In this document: positions 44,006 to 51,415 of the stretch, one piece after another
Layout: the number at the start of each line of letters is the position of its first letter
How positions within the stretch are numbered: the stretch's first letter is position 1
NCBI RefSeq assembly: GCF_014201315.1
Contig: NZ_JACHDY010000007.1
Location: 124,001-188,000 of the forward strand
Reading direction: 5' to 3'
Source of the DNA: Edaphobacter lichenicola
GTDB taxonomy: Bacteria; Acidobacteriota; Terriglobia; Terriglobales; Acidobacteriaceae
DNA: 64,000 nucleotides
Program-made: the position numbers and the translations under genes
The notes under the pieces: generated by a model
Told to the model about the DNA's origin: nothing
Database searches by the model: none
What the model saw: the letters and a program-made list of their open reading frames with translations, nothing else

Positions 44006-44546
44006 TCGTCGATTGCACGCTCGCTGGGATCTCCTGCATATAGACATCCGTACCGTTTCGTTATCGGTTGTGGAACGGTTCTCCTCTGCGGTTCGCTATG
44101 GCTGAACTTCTCCTTAGCCCACCGGCCAATCCCCAATCGCTATATCCGTATCGACGAAATGGGACGCGCCCAGGCGATACAGTACACCGACCTGAATTAC
44201 AGCCCGCGCGAAGGCGAAGTACGTACCTATCTAACGGATTGGGTGAACTACCGGTTCACCATCAATCGGGAGGTCATCGCGAAGAAGTATCCGTTGAACT
44301 ACTACTTCCTCTCGCAGCCTCTCGCGTCGCAGCTCATGGCTTCCGACAATCAGAACCATCTCGTCTCCCGAGTGACCGCAGGACAGGTGGAGTCGGGGGA
44401 TGTTCAGGTGCGGAACGTCACCATCACATCTATGTCGGAGGAGATGGTGCAAGGTACGCGAGTCGCGCGAGGAACAGCGCTTCTCACGCTGGATAAGCTC
44501 TTCTCGGAACAGACTTCTCATCAGCCCCGAACGGAGCACTGGTTGC
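44006..44546 (+). pseudogene. VirB8/TrbF-family conjugation protein fragment
   Basis: The frame is open from 44006 (after a stop at 44003) without a credible start codon. It encodes a membrane helix (FVIGCGTVLLCGSLWLNFSL), then the VirB8/TrbF periplasmic domain: NRYIRIDEMGRAQAIQY, SPREGEVRTYLTDWVNYRF, ITSMSEEMVQGTRVARGTALLTLDKL and PRTEHWL. Homology stops sharply at about 44546; the frame then reads through the opposite strand of imuB. The C-terminal third is missing. Intact members are inner-membrane parts of type IV secretion. Here it is a relic joined to the end of imuB. Confidence 0.75.
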
Positions 44547-45600
44547 CCGGCTCCGGCGCTTGCGGGAGAAAGAGGCCATGCTGCGCTCGATACGGGGCGG
44601 CTGACTGCGCGTGCAGTTCCAAACCCACAACCCCTGCAGTCGGGGGATGTGTCTCCAGATCGAGTTGGAGGAGTTTGAGCAGTGTCGCCGTATCCTGCAA
44701 CGGCAATGCAGGACGAACGGTGCGCTCATGCTCTGCTCCGCCGTCGAGACGCAGCACGACACGAAGCGCGGCGATGGCCAGTGCCTTCCCGCGAACACGC
44801 TCCAGTAACTCCGTCGTCATGCGGGAGAGCAGAAACAGAAGACGTTCCAACTCCTCTACTGGAAAGTCCAGTTCCATTCGCTCCACCGGCTTCGAAGCTC
44901 GGTCTATCGGGAACATCAAGTGCGGCCATGTACCGCACGCCAGAGAATGCAGTCTCTTTCCAGCCTGTCCGAGCCGCGCAATCAAATCTGTCTCTGCCAG
45001 CGCGGCCAGTTCCGCACAGGTGCGAATACCCCAGACCGCAAAGGTCGCTTCATGCTCCGGCGCAAGCTCGAGCGCCGTGACCGGGAGTTGGCCGATCGCG
45101 TGCGCCTCGCCGCCGGACGGCACAACGGAGACGCCAGCCCTGCCACATGCGAGCGATATGGCGGCGTGGAAATTTTCGGCGACGGCAATGTTCGCAAGAA
45201 AGCCCGCCGTCATCACACTCCGTCGCAATTTATTCGCAAGCTCCACAGCATTGCCGTACAGGAGATCCATGCCGCGAATATCGAGCGCATACGTGCCGGG
45301 CCGCTCTTCCACCGACTCGATACGGGGCGAGAACATGCATGCGATGTGGTGAAGCGTGGCATGGGCCGTATGCTCGTGCTCGATAACACGACGGAGCGCG
45401 ACGACTTCCGAGAATGCTTCGGCCTGTATCCGAGTCATACCGATCTCGACACCCTGAGAACGTGCTGCATTGTTCGCCGCAAAGACCATCTCGCTTGGCG
45501 GCTCTCCATCCAGCACCACAAACGGACTCTTCCGCAACTCCGGGCGCTGGTGCGCCGCGGCCTGTGCGAAGAAGTTCGACGGATGGAGAACGGCGTACAT
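44521..45600 (-). CDS. imuB: ImuB-like Y-family polymerase homologue, 3'-truncated
   Basis: The 359-residue protein resembles ImuB, the catalytically inactive Y-family polymerase that links DnaE2 and ImuA in SOS mutagenesis. Visible are the N-terminal palm/finger part (MYAVLHPSNFFAQAAAHQRPEL, PFVVLDGEPPSEMVFAANNAARSQGVEIGM), a helix-hairpin-helix zone (WGIRTCAELAALAETDLIARLGQAGKRLHSLACG) and a little-finger domain. The sequence ends at HGLFLPQAPEPG and adds only six residues (NQCSVR and so on) before a stop; homologues continue for about 100 residues. The break coincides with the VirB8 relic. ATG 45600 overlaps the imuA stop (TAATG). No dnaE2 is in the window. Confidence 0.8.
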   Translation of the reverse strand: MYAVLHPSNFFAQAAAHQRPELRKSPFVVLDGEPPSEMVFAANNAARSQGVEIGMTRIQAEAFSEVVALRRVIEHEHTAHATLHHIACMFSPRIESVEERPGTYALDIRGMDLLYGNAVELANKLRRSVMTAGFLANIAVAENFHAAISLACGRAGVSVVPSGGEAHAIGQLPVTALELAPEHEATFAVWGIRTCAELAALAETDLIARLGQAGKRLHSLACGTWPHLMFPIDRASKPVERMELDFPVEELERLLFLLSRMTTELLERVRGKALAIAALRVVLRLDGGAEHERTVRPALPLQDTATLLKLLQLDLETHPPTAGVVGLELHAQSAAPYRAQHGLFLPQAPEPGNQCSVRG

Positions 45601-46373
45601 TACCGGACCCTCGACCAAAGCGTCTCCGCCGACCAGCTCACGCGCTGCGCTGGTCTCCTATGCATGAAAGGCGAGCCTTCGTTGCGGTTGCGTTCCCGTG
45701 CGAACTGGTACTGCTGTCTCTCGAACAACGGAGTCTCGCCCTGGCTACTGAATGGCACAACTGAGGCCGGGTCACAGCGAAGAGACAATGTCGCGCAACT
45801 GCTGGCGCAAGGCGATTGCGTGAGGAAAACTAACGCGGTGCGCGCATGTTCTGCCGCCAGCCGGAAGCGATACCACGTGCCCAACGGGATGCGTTGCGTG
45901 TGTTGCGGCAACGCATCGCTCATATCAAGCACGACCGCTGCAAAGCCTCCTGTTTGCAAGAGGAGATCGGTCGCCTTCAGTGCTTGCTCCAGCCGGGACC
46001 AAGGCTTATCTGCCAGCTTCGTTCGGCGTTCCGCAGACATGCGAAGCCAGAGCAGTCGCCGTAATTCCACACCGGAAGCCGCTGCTGTCTCCGGCGACAG
46101 GGCATCGCTCACATCGACCCAGGCGCAGGCATTACCAAGCTGGGTGATCGAGGCGAGGGTACAAAGAGCAAACGAGGTCTTGCCCGTGGAGGATGGGCCG
46201 CTGACTTCGGTGATGGTTCCGCGCGGGATACCACCCCCAATCATGGCGTCCACCTCCGGCATGCCGCTCGCAAAGACCTCCGGCGCTTGTTTGATCTTGA
46301 GCGTGAGCGCGGCAGGCACACGTTGCGCTAACGTGGATTCGATCTGGACCCGAATTGTGGCAGCGGAGGGCAT
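45600..46373 (-). CDS. imuA: ImuA-like RecA-fold protein
   Basis: The 257-residue protein has a RecA-like core with Walker A GPSSTGKTS near residue 60 and a Walker-B-like strand FAAVVLDMSDAL near 145. Other features are FASGMPEVDAMIGGGIPRGTITEV before the P-loop and LAAEHARTALVFLTQ after it. ImuA-type proteins act with ImuB and DnaE2 in error-prone repair and recruit RecA. The gene is complete and translationally coupled to imuB. Three TATTCG words lie directly upstream and may be the SOS-type operator. Confidence 0.75.
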   Translation of the reverse strand: MPSAATIRVQIESTLAQRVPAALTLKIKQAPEVFASGMPEVDAMIGGGIPRGTITEVSGPSSTGKTSFALCTLASITQLGNACAWVDVSDALSPETAAASGVELRRLLWLRMSAERRTKLADKPWSRLEQALKATDLLLQTGGFAAVVLDMSDALPQHTQRIPLGTWYRFRLAAEHARTALVFLTQSPCASSCATLSLRCDPASVVPFSSQGETPLFERQQYQFARERNRNEGSPFMHRRPAQRVSWSAETLWSRVR

Positions 46374-46378
46374 AAGCG

Positions 46379-46403
46379 TATTCGCTTTATATTCGCCTAT
46401 TCG
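46379..46403. promoter_or_regulatory. Three TATTCG direct repeats before imuA
   Basis: TATTCG occurs at 46379, 46390 and 46398, spaced 11 and 8 bases, and ends 6 bases from the imuA start. Such a place would block ribosome binding or early transcription. A LexA-like repressor site is a guess; the word does not match the known Gram-positive or gamma-proteobacterial boxes. Confidence 0.35.
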
Positions 46404-46594
46404 ATTACCATTCCGCTAATCTCGCTTGCTCTGGAAAGGGTGCATTCACTTGTAAGTCATTGGAGAATAAGGGCAGAATAATTGCTGCAACAAGCCGCTT
46501 ACGTACGCCCGTGGGATCGATCGGGTGAAACTCGGATATCCCAAGTATTGCCTTGGGCCTATTCCTCGCACGGGGAGGGCTACACGATGCGGCT

Positions 46595-47203
46595 CTAGAA
46601 CTTCCAAACGATTCCCGCTGAGGGAACCATTGCTTGTGTGAACTTATCGATTTTCAATGCGGGCACATCGAAGTCCGGAGCCTTGTACAAGAATGTCTTC
46701 GCTTGGCCGCGGATCGCGAGATGTCTCCCTAAAGGGACATCGATTCCGCCCCCGAAGACGATAGCCTGCTTCGTCTCGAAGCTCGTATCTGTGTTCTCGG
46801 GATGAAAGATGAGGGCACCGCCCCCGACCATGAAGAACGATTCGAACTTCTTCGTCAGTGGATTTGGCAGATTGAAGACGGCACCCCCGCTGACCGCCGC
46901 GACGTTCGTCTTCTGCGAAAGAACGAGGGTCGAGGTCGTGTACTTCTGACTATTGCGGAAATAGTCGAAATCGCCCTCAACCCCGAGCCACCGCGTCAGA
47001 TAAAAACGATAGCCAACGTCGACGCTGCCCGCAGACGTCGGTTTATAACGCACGCCGTCTTCGGTTACGGCCCGGGCAAAGATTGCACCGCCCTGGAGGT
47101 TGATTTCTGATGTTGGGCGGCGGTACGCCGAAGGCGTGGCCTGGGCAGCCGCAAACCCGCTCAAAGAAAGCAGAATGGACAGAGTGAATACCGATCGGTT
47201 CAT
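46595..47203 (-). CDS. Outer membrane beta-barrel protein
   Basis: The 202-residue protein has a signal peptide (residues 1-20, cleavage after FAAAQ) and alternating amphipathic strands of an eight-stranded OmpA/OmpW-like barrel (SEINLQGGAIFARAV, VDVGYRFYLTRWLGVEGDFDYF, FESFFMVGGGALIF, IVFGGGIDVPLGRHLAIRGQAKTFLY), ending in Phe (AGIVWKF). AAGGAG lies 12 bases before ATG 47203. Its upstream region carries one of the three shared pseudo-palindromes (47243), so it is probably controlled by the TetR regulator. The porin or binding role is unknown. Confidence 0.8.
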   Translation of the reverse strand: MNRSVFTLSILLSLSGFAAAQATPSAYRRPTSEINLQGGAIFARAVTEDGVRYKPTSAGSVDVGYRFYLTRWLGVEGDFDYFRNSQKYTTSTLVLSQKTNVAAVSGGAVFNLPNPLTKKFESFFMVGGGALIFHPENTDTSFETKQAIVFGGGIDVPLGRHLAIRGQAKTFLYKAPDFDVPALKIDKFTQAMVPSAGIVWKF

Positions 47204-47242
47204 GGGATGACTTGGCTCCTTGTTATCGGGGGGACAATTAAA

Positions 47243-47258
47243 TACGTACCAGTAGGAA
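47243..47258. promoter_or_regulatory. TACSTACYRGTASGTA-type operator, site 1
   Basis: TACGTACCAGTAGGAA lies about 40 bases upstream of the beta-barrel gene. It matches the two other sites (49172, 50955) in this neighbourhood at most positions and is nearly palindromic. TetR binding is inferred. Confidence 0.6.
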
Positions 47259-47324
47259 CTATATGAAAGAGAGGTGTACTGACGCTTGATCTTTGCCTTG
47301 GGGTCTGAAGTGAGTGGGAGGACG

Positions 47325-47954
47325 TTACTGAGTTGGCGGATTCGTGCCGAACATCGTGTCGAAGAGCTTACCAGCGACCTTCTTGAGAACGTCCGATGTC
47401 ACCACATCCGGATCAAACTGCGTCTCAAGCTGCAGGGCCGTCAGCATCGCGAACGCCGTATGCACCGCCTCAGTCCTGCTGATAGCCCGCTTTCCCTTCG
47501 CGGCTGGTCCCAGAAGAGAGCTGTAGGCCGTCTCCTCGTTGGGAGGAAGGATGCTCTGATAAAGCTTATGGAGGCGTTCTCGGGACTTCGGATTTCTCAC
47601 CGCATAGAGCCGAAAATCCAGCATGAGAAAGCTCCAGCGGTCATTCGTGGCGAATTCAATGAAGAACTTGCGGAAGGCGGCCATATTGCCCGCAATCGAA
47701 TCGGACTTGGACAGAAAATCCGCCATGATGGCGCGACGTCGAAGGGAGTTCTCTTCGTACAACGCAAGAAACATGTCTTCTTTACTCTTGAACTGTGCGT
47801 AGATGGCACCCTTGGTGCGCCCCGCAAGCCTGGCGATCTCTCCCAGCTCCGCCTTTTCGTACCCGTCCCGGGCAAAGACCTCCTCCGCAGCGCTCAACAA
47901 CAGCGAGCGAGTCTCCTGGGTTTTCAGCTCATGCTTGTTCGGCTTGGATGGCAT
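47325..47954 (-). CDS. TetR/AcrR-family transcriptional regulator
   Basis: The 209-residue repressor has an N-terminal helix-turn-helix (TRSLLLSAAEEVFARDGYEKAELGEIARLAGRTKGAIYAQFKSKEDMFLALY, about 13-65) and a ligand-binding helical domain. ATG 47954 is preceded by AGAAGGGA; a longer in-frame reading upstream has no support. The start lies 7 bases from a perfect inverted repeat that includes the ribosome site. It is flanked by genes whose promoters share a 16-bp pseudo-palindrome, so it probably represses the barrel protein, the 48112 gene and the flavoprotein. The inducer is unknown. Confidence 0.9.
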   Translation of the reverse strand: MPSKPNKHELKTQETRSLLLSAAEEVFARDGYEKAELGEIARLAGRTKGAIYAQFKSKEDMFLALYEENSLRRRAIMADFLSKSDSIAGNMAAFRKFFIEFATNDRWSFLMLDFRLYAVRNPKSRERLHKLYQSILPPNEETAYSSLLGPAAKGKRAISRTEAVHTAFAMLTALQLETQFDPDVVTSDVLKKVAGKLFDTMFGTNPPTQ

Positions 47955-47960
47955 CGTCGT

Positions 47961-47986
47961 CCCTTCTATCTTAGTGGATAGAAGGG
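47961..47986. promoter_or_regulatory. Inverted repeat over the tetR ribosome site
   Basis: CCCTTCTATC and GATAGAAGGG are a perfect 10-bp inverted repeat with a 6-base centre. It contains the Shine-Dalgarno bases of the tetR gene, so it could be an RNA hairpin that hides them or an autorepression operator. It does not resemble the TACSTAC sites. Confidence 0.55.
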
Positions 47987-48111
47987 GATGGGCTACCGTC
48001 TCCATGCTGAGCTGTGCGTCTCTCTGGTCTCTGAAGTGATTCATGTTTCTCCTGTTGCGCTTTGCTTGTTTTATGACTGCGCGAATCTGGTGGAGCCGAT
48101 TTCGCGGGACC

Positions 48112-49155
48112 TCAGAACGGCAGAGGGCTGTTCGCCCTCGCCGTCAAGGTTGGTTGCTCGAACTGCTTGGTGGTATTGGCATACGACTTGGCGATTTTCT
48201 TGGCAACACCGTCGGTGACATTTTTGCTCTCTCCCTCGCCGCGAAGGGTGGCTTTGACCTCTTGCGTCGAGTTCAGTCCGCCTGATGAATCCCGGATCGT
48301 GACGTTGAACGCCATCTGGGTGGTGCCGACGAAGAATCCGATGGGTCCGGTCATGGCGCGTTGGACCTGATTGCCCTGCTTGAAGCTCACAATCGAGATC
48401 GCGACCGTGTACTGCGGGCAGACTGGCTGCGCCCCCGTCTCGCCATCGCGGAACACATGGTCAACTCCCTTTACGCGTTGCATCCGGTCGACGATGTGCT
48501 CATACACCATCGCTCGATACGCAGCTGGTACTTGCGCGTCGTTCCATACGGGAGCAGATACCAGGACGTTATGCGATCCAGAACCGGGTTGGCAGGCCAA
48601 CGCCGATGCGGTCGGCACGATTCCCAGATCCGGATGTGGTTGCGCCGTCAGAATTGCATGGGTGTAGATATCAAGTACACGGGTTGCATCGTTGCCTGGG
48701 AGGAAGAACACAGCACCGTGATACGCACCCCTTTGGTCTCGAAACTCCACGGTGAGTTCGTTCACCTTGTGATGCATGACTCCCGCCGCCGCCAGTCCGC
48801 CGCCATTCGGTATGACCATGCGGACGAGCCGTCCGGTGGTCCCCCACATCTCTACGCGCTCGACGCCGTTGCTCAATGCCATGGTGTCTGCCCATGGAAT
48901 CGTGTAACGGCTCGTATTGCTGGTGAAGATGAGACCGGCGTTGTTGATCTCCATCGTTCCTTTTGCCTTCGCTTTGGTCTCAGGGAGACCATAGGCATGC
49001 TGGACCTTGCTGGCGGTCCATGGATCGACGTGGATGGCCGATGTGGACGGAATCCCCTCACCCGAAATGGGGGCGACATAGCGGCTGGGTTGTTGAGCCA
49101 ACGAAAGGCCAGACAGAAACAGGAGGCCCGTTAGCGTGGTCAGTGTTTTCTTCAT
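48112..49155 (-). CDS. Exported protein of unknown function
   Basis: The 347-residue protein has a signal peptide (KKTLTTLTGLLFLSGLSLAQ). I do not recognise the rest. The middle (about 60-170) looks beta-rich, with TMEINNAGLIFTSNTSRYTIPWADTMALSNGVERVEMWGT, which resembles PH-like sandwich strands, and VNELTVEFRDQRGAYHGAVFFLPG. The C-terminal half has YTVAISIVSFKQGNQVQRAMTGPIGFFVGTTQMAFNVTIRDSSGG, similar to exported DUF-type beta domains. GAGGTGA precedes the ATG. The upstream operator at 49172 ties it to the TetR regulon; it lies before tetR on the same strand. Confidence 0.75.
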   Translation of the reverse strand: MKKTLTTLTGLLFLSGLSLAQQPSRYVAPISGEGIPSTSAIHVDPWTASKVQHAYGLPETKAKAKGTMEINNAGLIFTSNTSRYTIPWADTMALSNGVERVEMWGTTGRLVRMVIPNGGGLAAAGVMHHKVNELTVEFRDQRGAYHGAVFFLPGNDATRVLDIYTHAILTAQPHPDLGIVPTASALACQPGSGSHNVLVSAPVWNDAQVPAAYRAMVYEHIVDRMQRVKGVDHVFRDGETGAQPVCPQYTVAISIVSFKQGNQVQRAMTGPIGFFVGTTQMAFNVTIRDSSGGLNSTQEVKATLRGEGESKNVTDGVAKKIAKSYANTTKQFEQPTLTARANSPLPF

Positions 49156-49171
49156 AAATCACCTCAAATAG

Positions 49172-49187
49172 TACGTACTGGTAGGTA
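49172..49187. promoter_or_regulatory. TACSTACYRGTASGTA-type operator, site 2
   Basis: TACGTACTGGTAGGTA, the best-formed of the three sites, lies 17 bases upstream of the 48112-49155 gene. Each half is TAC-S-TAC or its complement. Confidence 0.65.
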
Positions 49188-49243
49188 TTGTTGCAATGAA
49201 AGGTCGGGATGGCTCGTGCTTTGTGCGCCATCGGTGGACAAAC

Positions 49244-50893
49244 TTATATTCGAGATGCTTCTTGCTGCAGCGCGAGGTACTGGTGGATCGAAGCAATCAC
49301 CACGCTGCCTTCGCCTACGGCACTGGCCACTCGTTTGATCGAGCCGTGGCGTACATCCCCTGCGCAAAACACGCCGGGAAGACTGGTTTCAAGCGGGAAC
49401 GGCAGGCGGCTAAGATCGCTTCCAGATCGCGGCGTTACATCCCGGCCCGTCTGGATAAATCCGTCATCGTCCCGATTTAGGTTGGAAGGCAACCACTCGG
49501 TCGACGCGTCCGCGCCGATGAGAATGTACACCGCGTCCGCCTTCCGGCGCGGCGAGATCGTGCCACAGTGTGACGTGCAGATCGTTCTGAGCACACCGTG
49601 CCCCGCGACGGATTCCAGCTTCGAGTCCGTCTCGATCCGCACATTCGCCTTCGCTCGCAATTGCTCGATGAGATATTGCGACATCGTCGCTTCGAGCGTC
49701 GCGCCGCGCACCAACAGCGTCACCGAAGCGGCATAGTTGGCCAGGGCCACTGCCGCTTGACCTGCCGAGTTGCCGCCGCCGACAAGAAACACGCGCTTGC
49801 CGGCAAGGTTCACAGGTTCGATCCCAGCCACGCCATACGAGACACCGCGACCCACGAGTGCAGTAATTCCTTCGGCTTCGAGCGTCCGCCAGCGCACACC
49901 GGCCGTGATGAGCACGCTCGCTGCGATGAGACTGGTCCCGCCATCTAAGATGACACGATGGCCGCCAGAAGCGTCGGGTTGGAGACGAAGGACCCGACGG
50001 GTCAATACGAGCTCGGCCCCGAATTGCTGTGCCTGTCGAACTGCCCTTTCGGCGAGATCTTCTCCGGAGATGCCACTGGGGAAGCCGAGATAATTCTCGA
50101 TCCGCGAGGAGGAGCCTGCTTGACCGCCCATCGCGTTCTGCTCCACAAGCAAGACCCTCAGACCTTCCGAAGCTCCATAGACCGCAGCTGCCAGGCCCGC
50201 AGGTCCGCCTCCCACGATCAGGAGATCGTAGCTGCGATGCTGCGGTGTCGTTGAGATTCCGAAAGCCTCCGCCACCACTCTTTCCGAGAGCGGCTTCGCA
50301 ATCGCGACGCCATCGATCGTCAGCGATGGCAGTGCACAGGCGACGGAGGCCTCGCCGGTGTCAGGAGCATCGACCCACTCATAGGCGATACGGTTTGATT
50401 TGAGAAACTTCAGTATTTGCGTGAGGGACGGGTCGTTGCGCGAGCCCGACACATGCACTCGGGCGCTTGAGATTTCGATCGCGTGTCGAGGGCCATCTGC
50501 CAGACGCGTCTGTAAGACCTTGCGAATGAAGTCGCCGCATTGGGTTGAGCTTGCCATCAACTCCATCAGTTGTTGGCGGTCAAAGGCCGCAACGCGGCAG
50601 TGTGTCATGGCACACAAAGAAGAGGCGGCGGGAAGATCAAGGAGAGCGTTGACCTCACCGAAGAAGTCGCCGGTAGTCATGTCAGCAATGTGTAGCTCTT
50701 TGCCGTTGATCTGCTTTCGGACGGCGAGGCGCCCCTTTAGGATCACCAGGAACTCAAGTCGTTCTCCCTCACGGGCGAGCCAGGCACCGGGCGCCAAGCG
50801 AATGTCCGCGGCCTTCGACGCGAGTCGGGCGAGGTCTTCTCGATTCAGAGACGAAAAGAGTTCGAGTTTTGCCAGAAGTCCTGGAGTGATCAT
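49244..50893 (-). CDS. Cyclic-nucleotide-binding domain / thioredoxin-reductase-like flavoprotein
   Basis: The 549-residue protein has a CNB domain (about 10-125: LFSSLNREDLARLASKAADIRLAPGAWLAREGERLEFLVILKGRLAV, TTGDFFGEVNALLDLPA), a glutaredoxin-like or ferredoxin-like linker (about 135-210) and a thioredoxin-reductase-type domain. The latter has FAD motif LLIVGGGPAGLAAAVYGASEGL, NADPH motif VFLVGGGNSAGQAAVALA and C-terminal FAD motif GVFCAGDVR. The CxxC of thioredoxin reductases is replaced by SYGVAG, so it cannot reduce thioredoxin in the usual way. ATG 50893 is the likeliest start. The operator at 50955 places it in the TetR regulon. Confidence 0.85.
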   Translation of the reverse strand: MITPGLLAKLELFSSLNREDLARLASKAADIRLAPGAWLAREGERLEFLVILKGRLAVRKQINGKELHIADMTTGDFFGEVNALLDLPAASSLCAMTHCRVAAFDRQQLMELMASSTQCGDFIRKVLQTRLADGPRHAIEISSARVHVSGSRNDPSLTQILKFLKSNRIAYEWVDAPDTGEASVACALPSLTIDGVAIAKPLSERVVAEAFGISTTPQHRSYDLLIVGGGPAGLAAAVYGASEGLRVLLVEQNAMGGQAGSSSRIENYLGFPSGISGEDLAERAVRQAQQFGAELVLTRRVLRLQPDASGGHRVILDGGTSLIAASVLITAGVRWRTLEAEGITALVGRGVSYGVAGIEPVNLAGKRVFLVGGGNSAGQAAVALANYAASVTLLVRGATLEATMSQYLIEQLRAKANVRIETDSKLESVAGHGVLRTICTSHCGTISPRRKADAVYILIGADASTEWLPSNLNRDDDGFIQTGRDVTPRSGSDLSRLPFPLETSLPGVFCAGDVRHGSIKRVASAVGEGSVVIASIHQYLALQQEASRI

Positions 50894-50954
50894 GGTGTGC
50901 ACCAAAAAATGAAAATCTTGCGCTTTGTCGTACTCACGTATCGCTGTAAATAAA

Positions 50955-50970
50955 TACCAACCAGTACGTA
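50955..50970. promoter_or_regulatory. TACSTACYRGTASGTA-type operator, site 3
   Basis: TACCAACCAGTACGTA lies 62 bases upstream of the flavoprotein start. In reverse complement it aligns with site 2 (AGTACGTACTGGTTGGTATT against AGTACGTACTGGTAGGTATT, one difference in 20). Confidence 0.65.
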
Positions 50971-51162
50971 CTTATATTCTAATCAGACGCGCGAGGTTTG
51001 AAAAGGGTGCTAACTTTTCTTTCGGTCGCGGGCTTCCTTTAGGGCCGGTCCGCTCAGACGTGGGATTTGTGAAGCATTTTCTGGACTTTCGCTCAACACG
51101 GGCTAGCCAGTCGGTGATGACGTGATCCTGGGCTGCTCATCCGCTAATTGAAGAAGTTCCAT

Positions 51163-51210
51163 GAGGGAGGAAGTCTCCTCCCTGGCTCTGGCCGCGTCCT
51201 GAGCTACCCG
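51163..51210 (+). repeat. Direct repeat flanking the PurH-like gene, left copy
   Basis: The block GGGAGGAAGTCTCCTCCCT (itself a GGGAGGA hairpin) followed by CTCTGG and GCTACCC recurs at 52781. The gap 50971-51415 contains this repeat and further GC-rich inverted sequences, but no gene I can support. Confidence 0.6.
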
Positions 51211-51415
51211 CCTCAGCGGGACGTTCCTTCCCGCAACGCCCTCCCCAATAGATCTTGCGTGCGGACGGACGCACGCGCATATCGAAGACAGACCTCGCTA
51301 AGGGGCTCTGCCCCGATCGCGCGGCTTCAAGAGCGTCCGCCACTCTTCGCGCTTCGCTTAGAAACCTTTTCTCGATTTGTCTTGTCGTTTTTGAGTTGCT
51401 GAACCGTGGCAGACT

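Noticed and set aside
44550-45352. Continuation of the VirB8 frame on the plus strand
   Set aside because: Beyond 44546 the frame is only the antisense of imuB; the Ser/Arg-rich reading has no VirB8 similarity.
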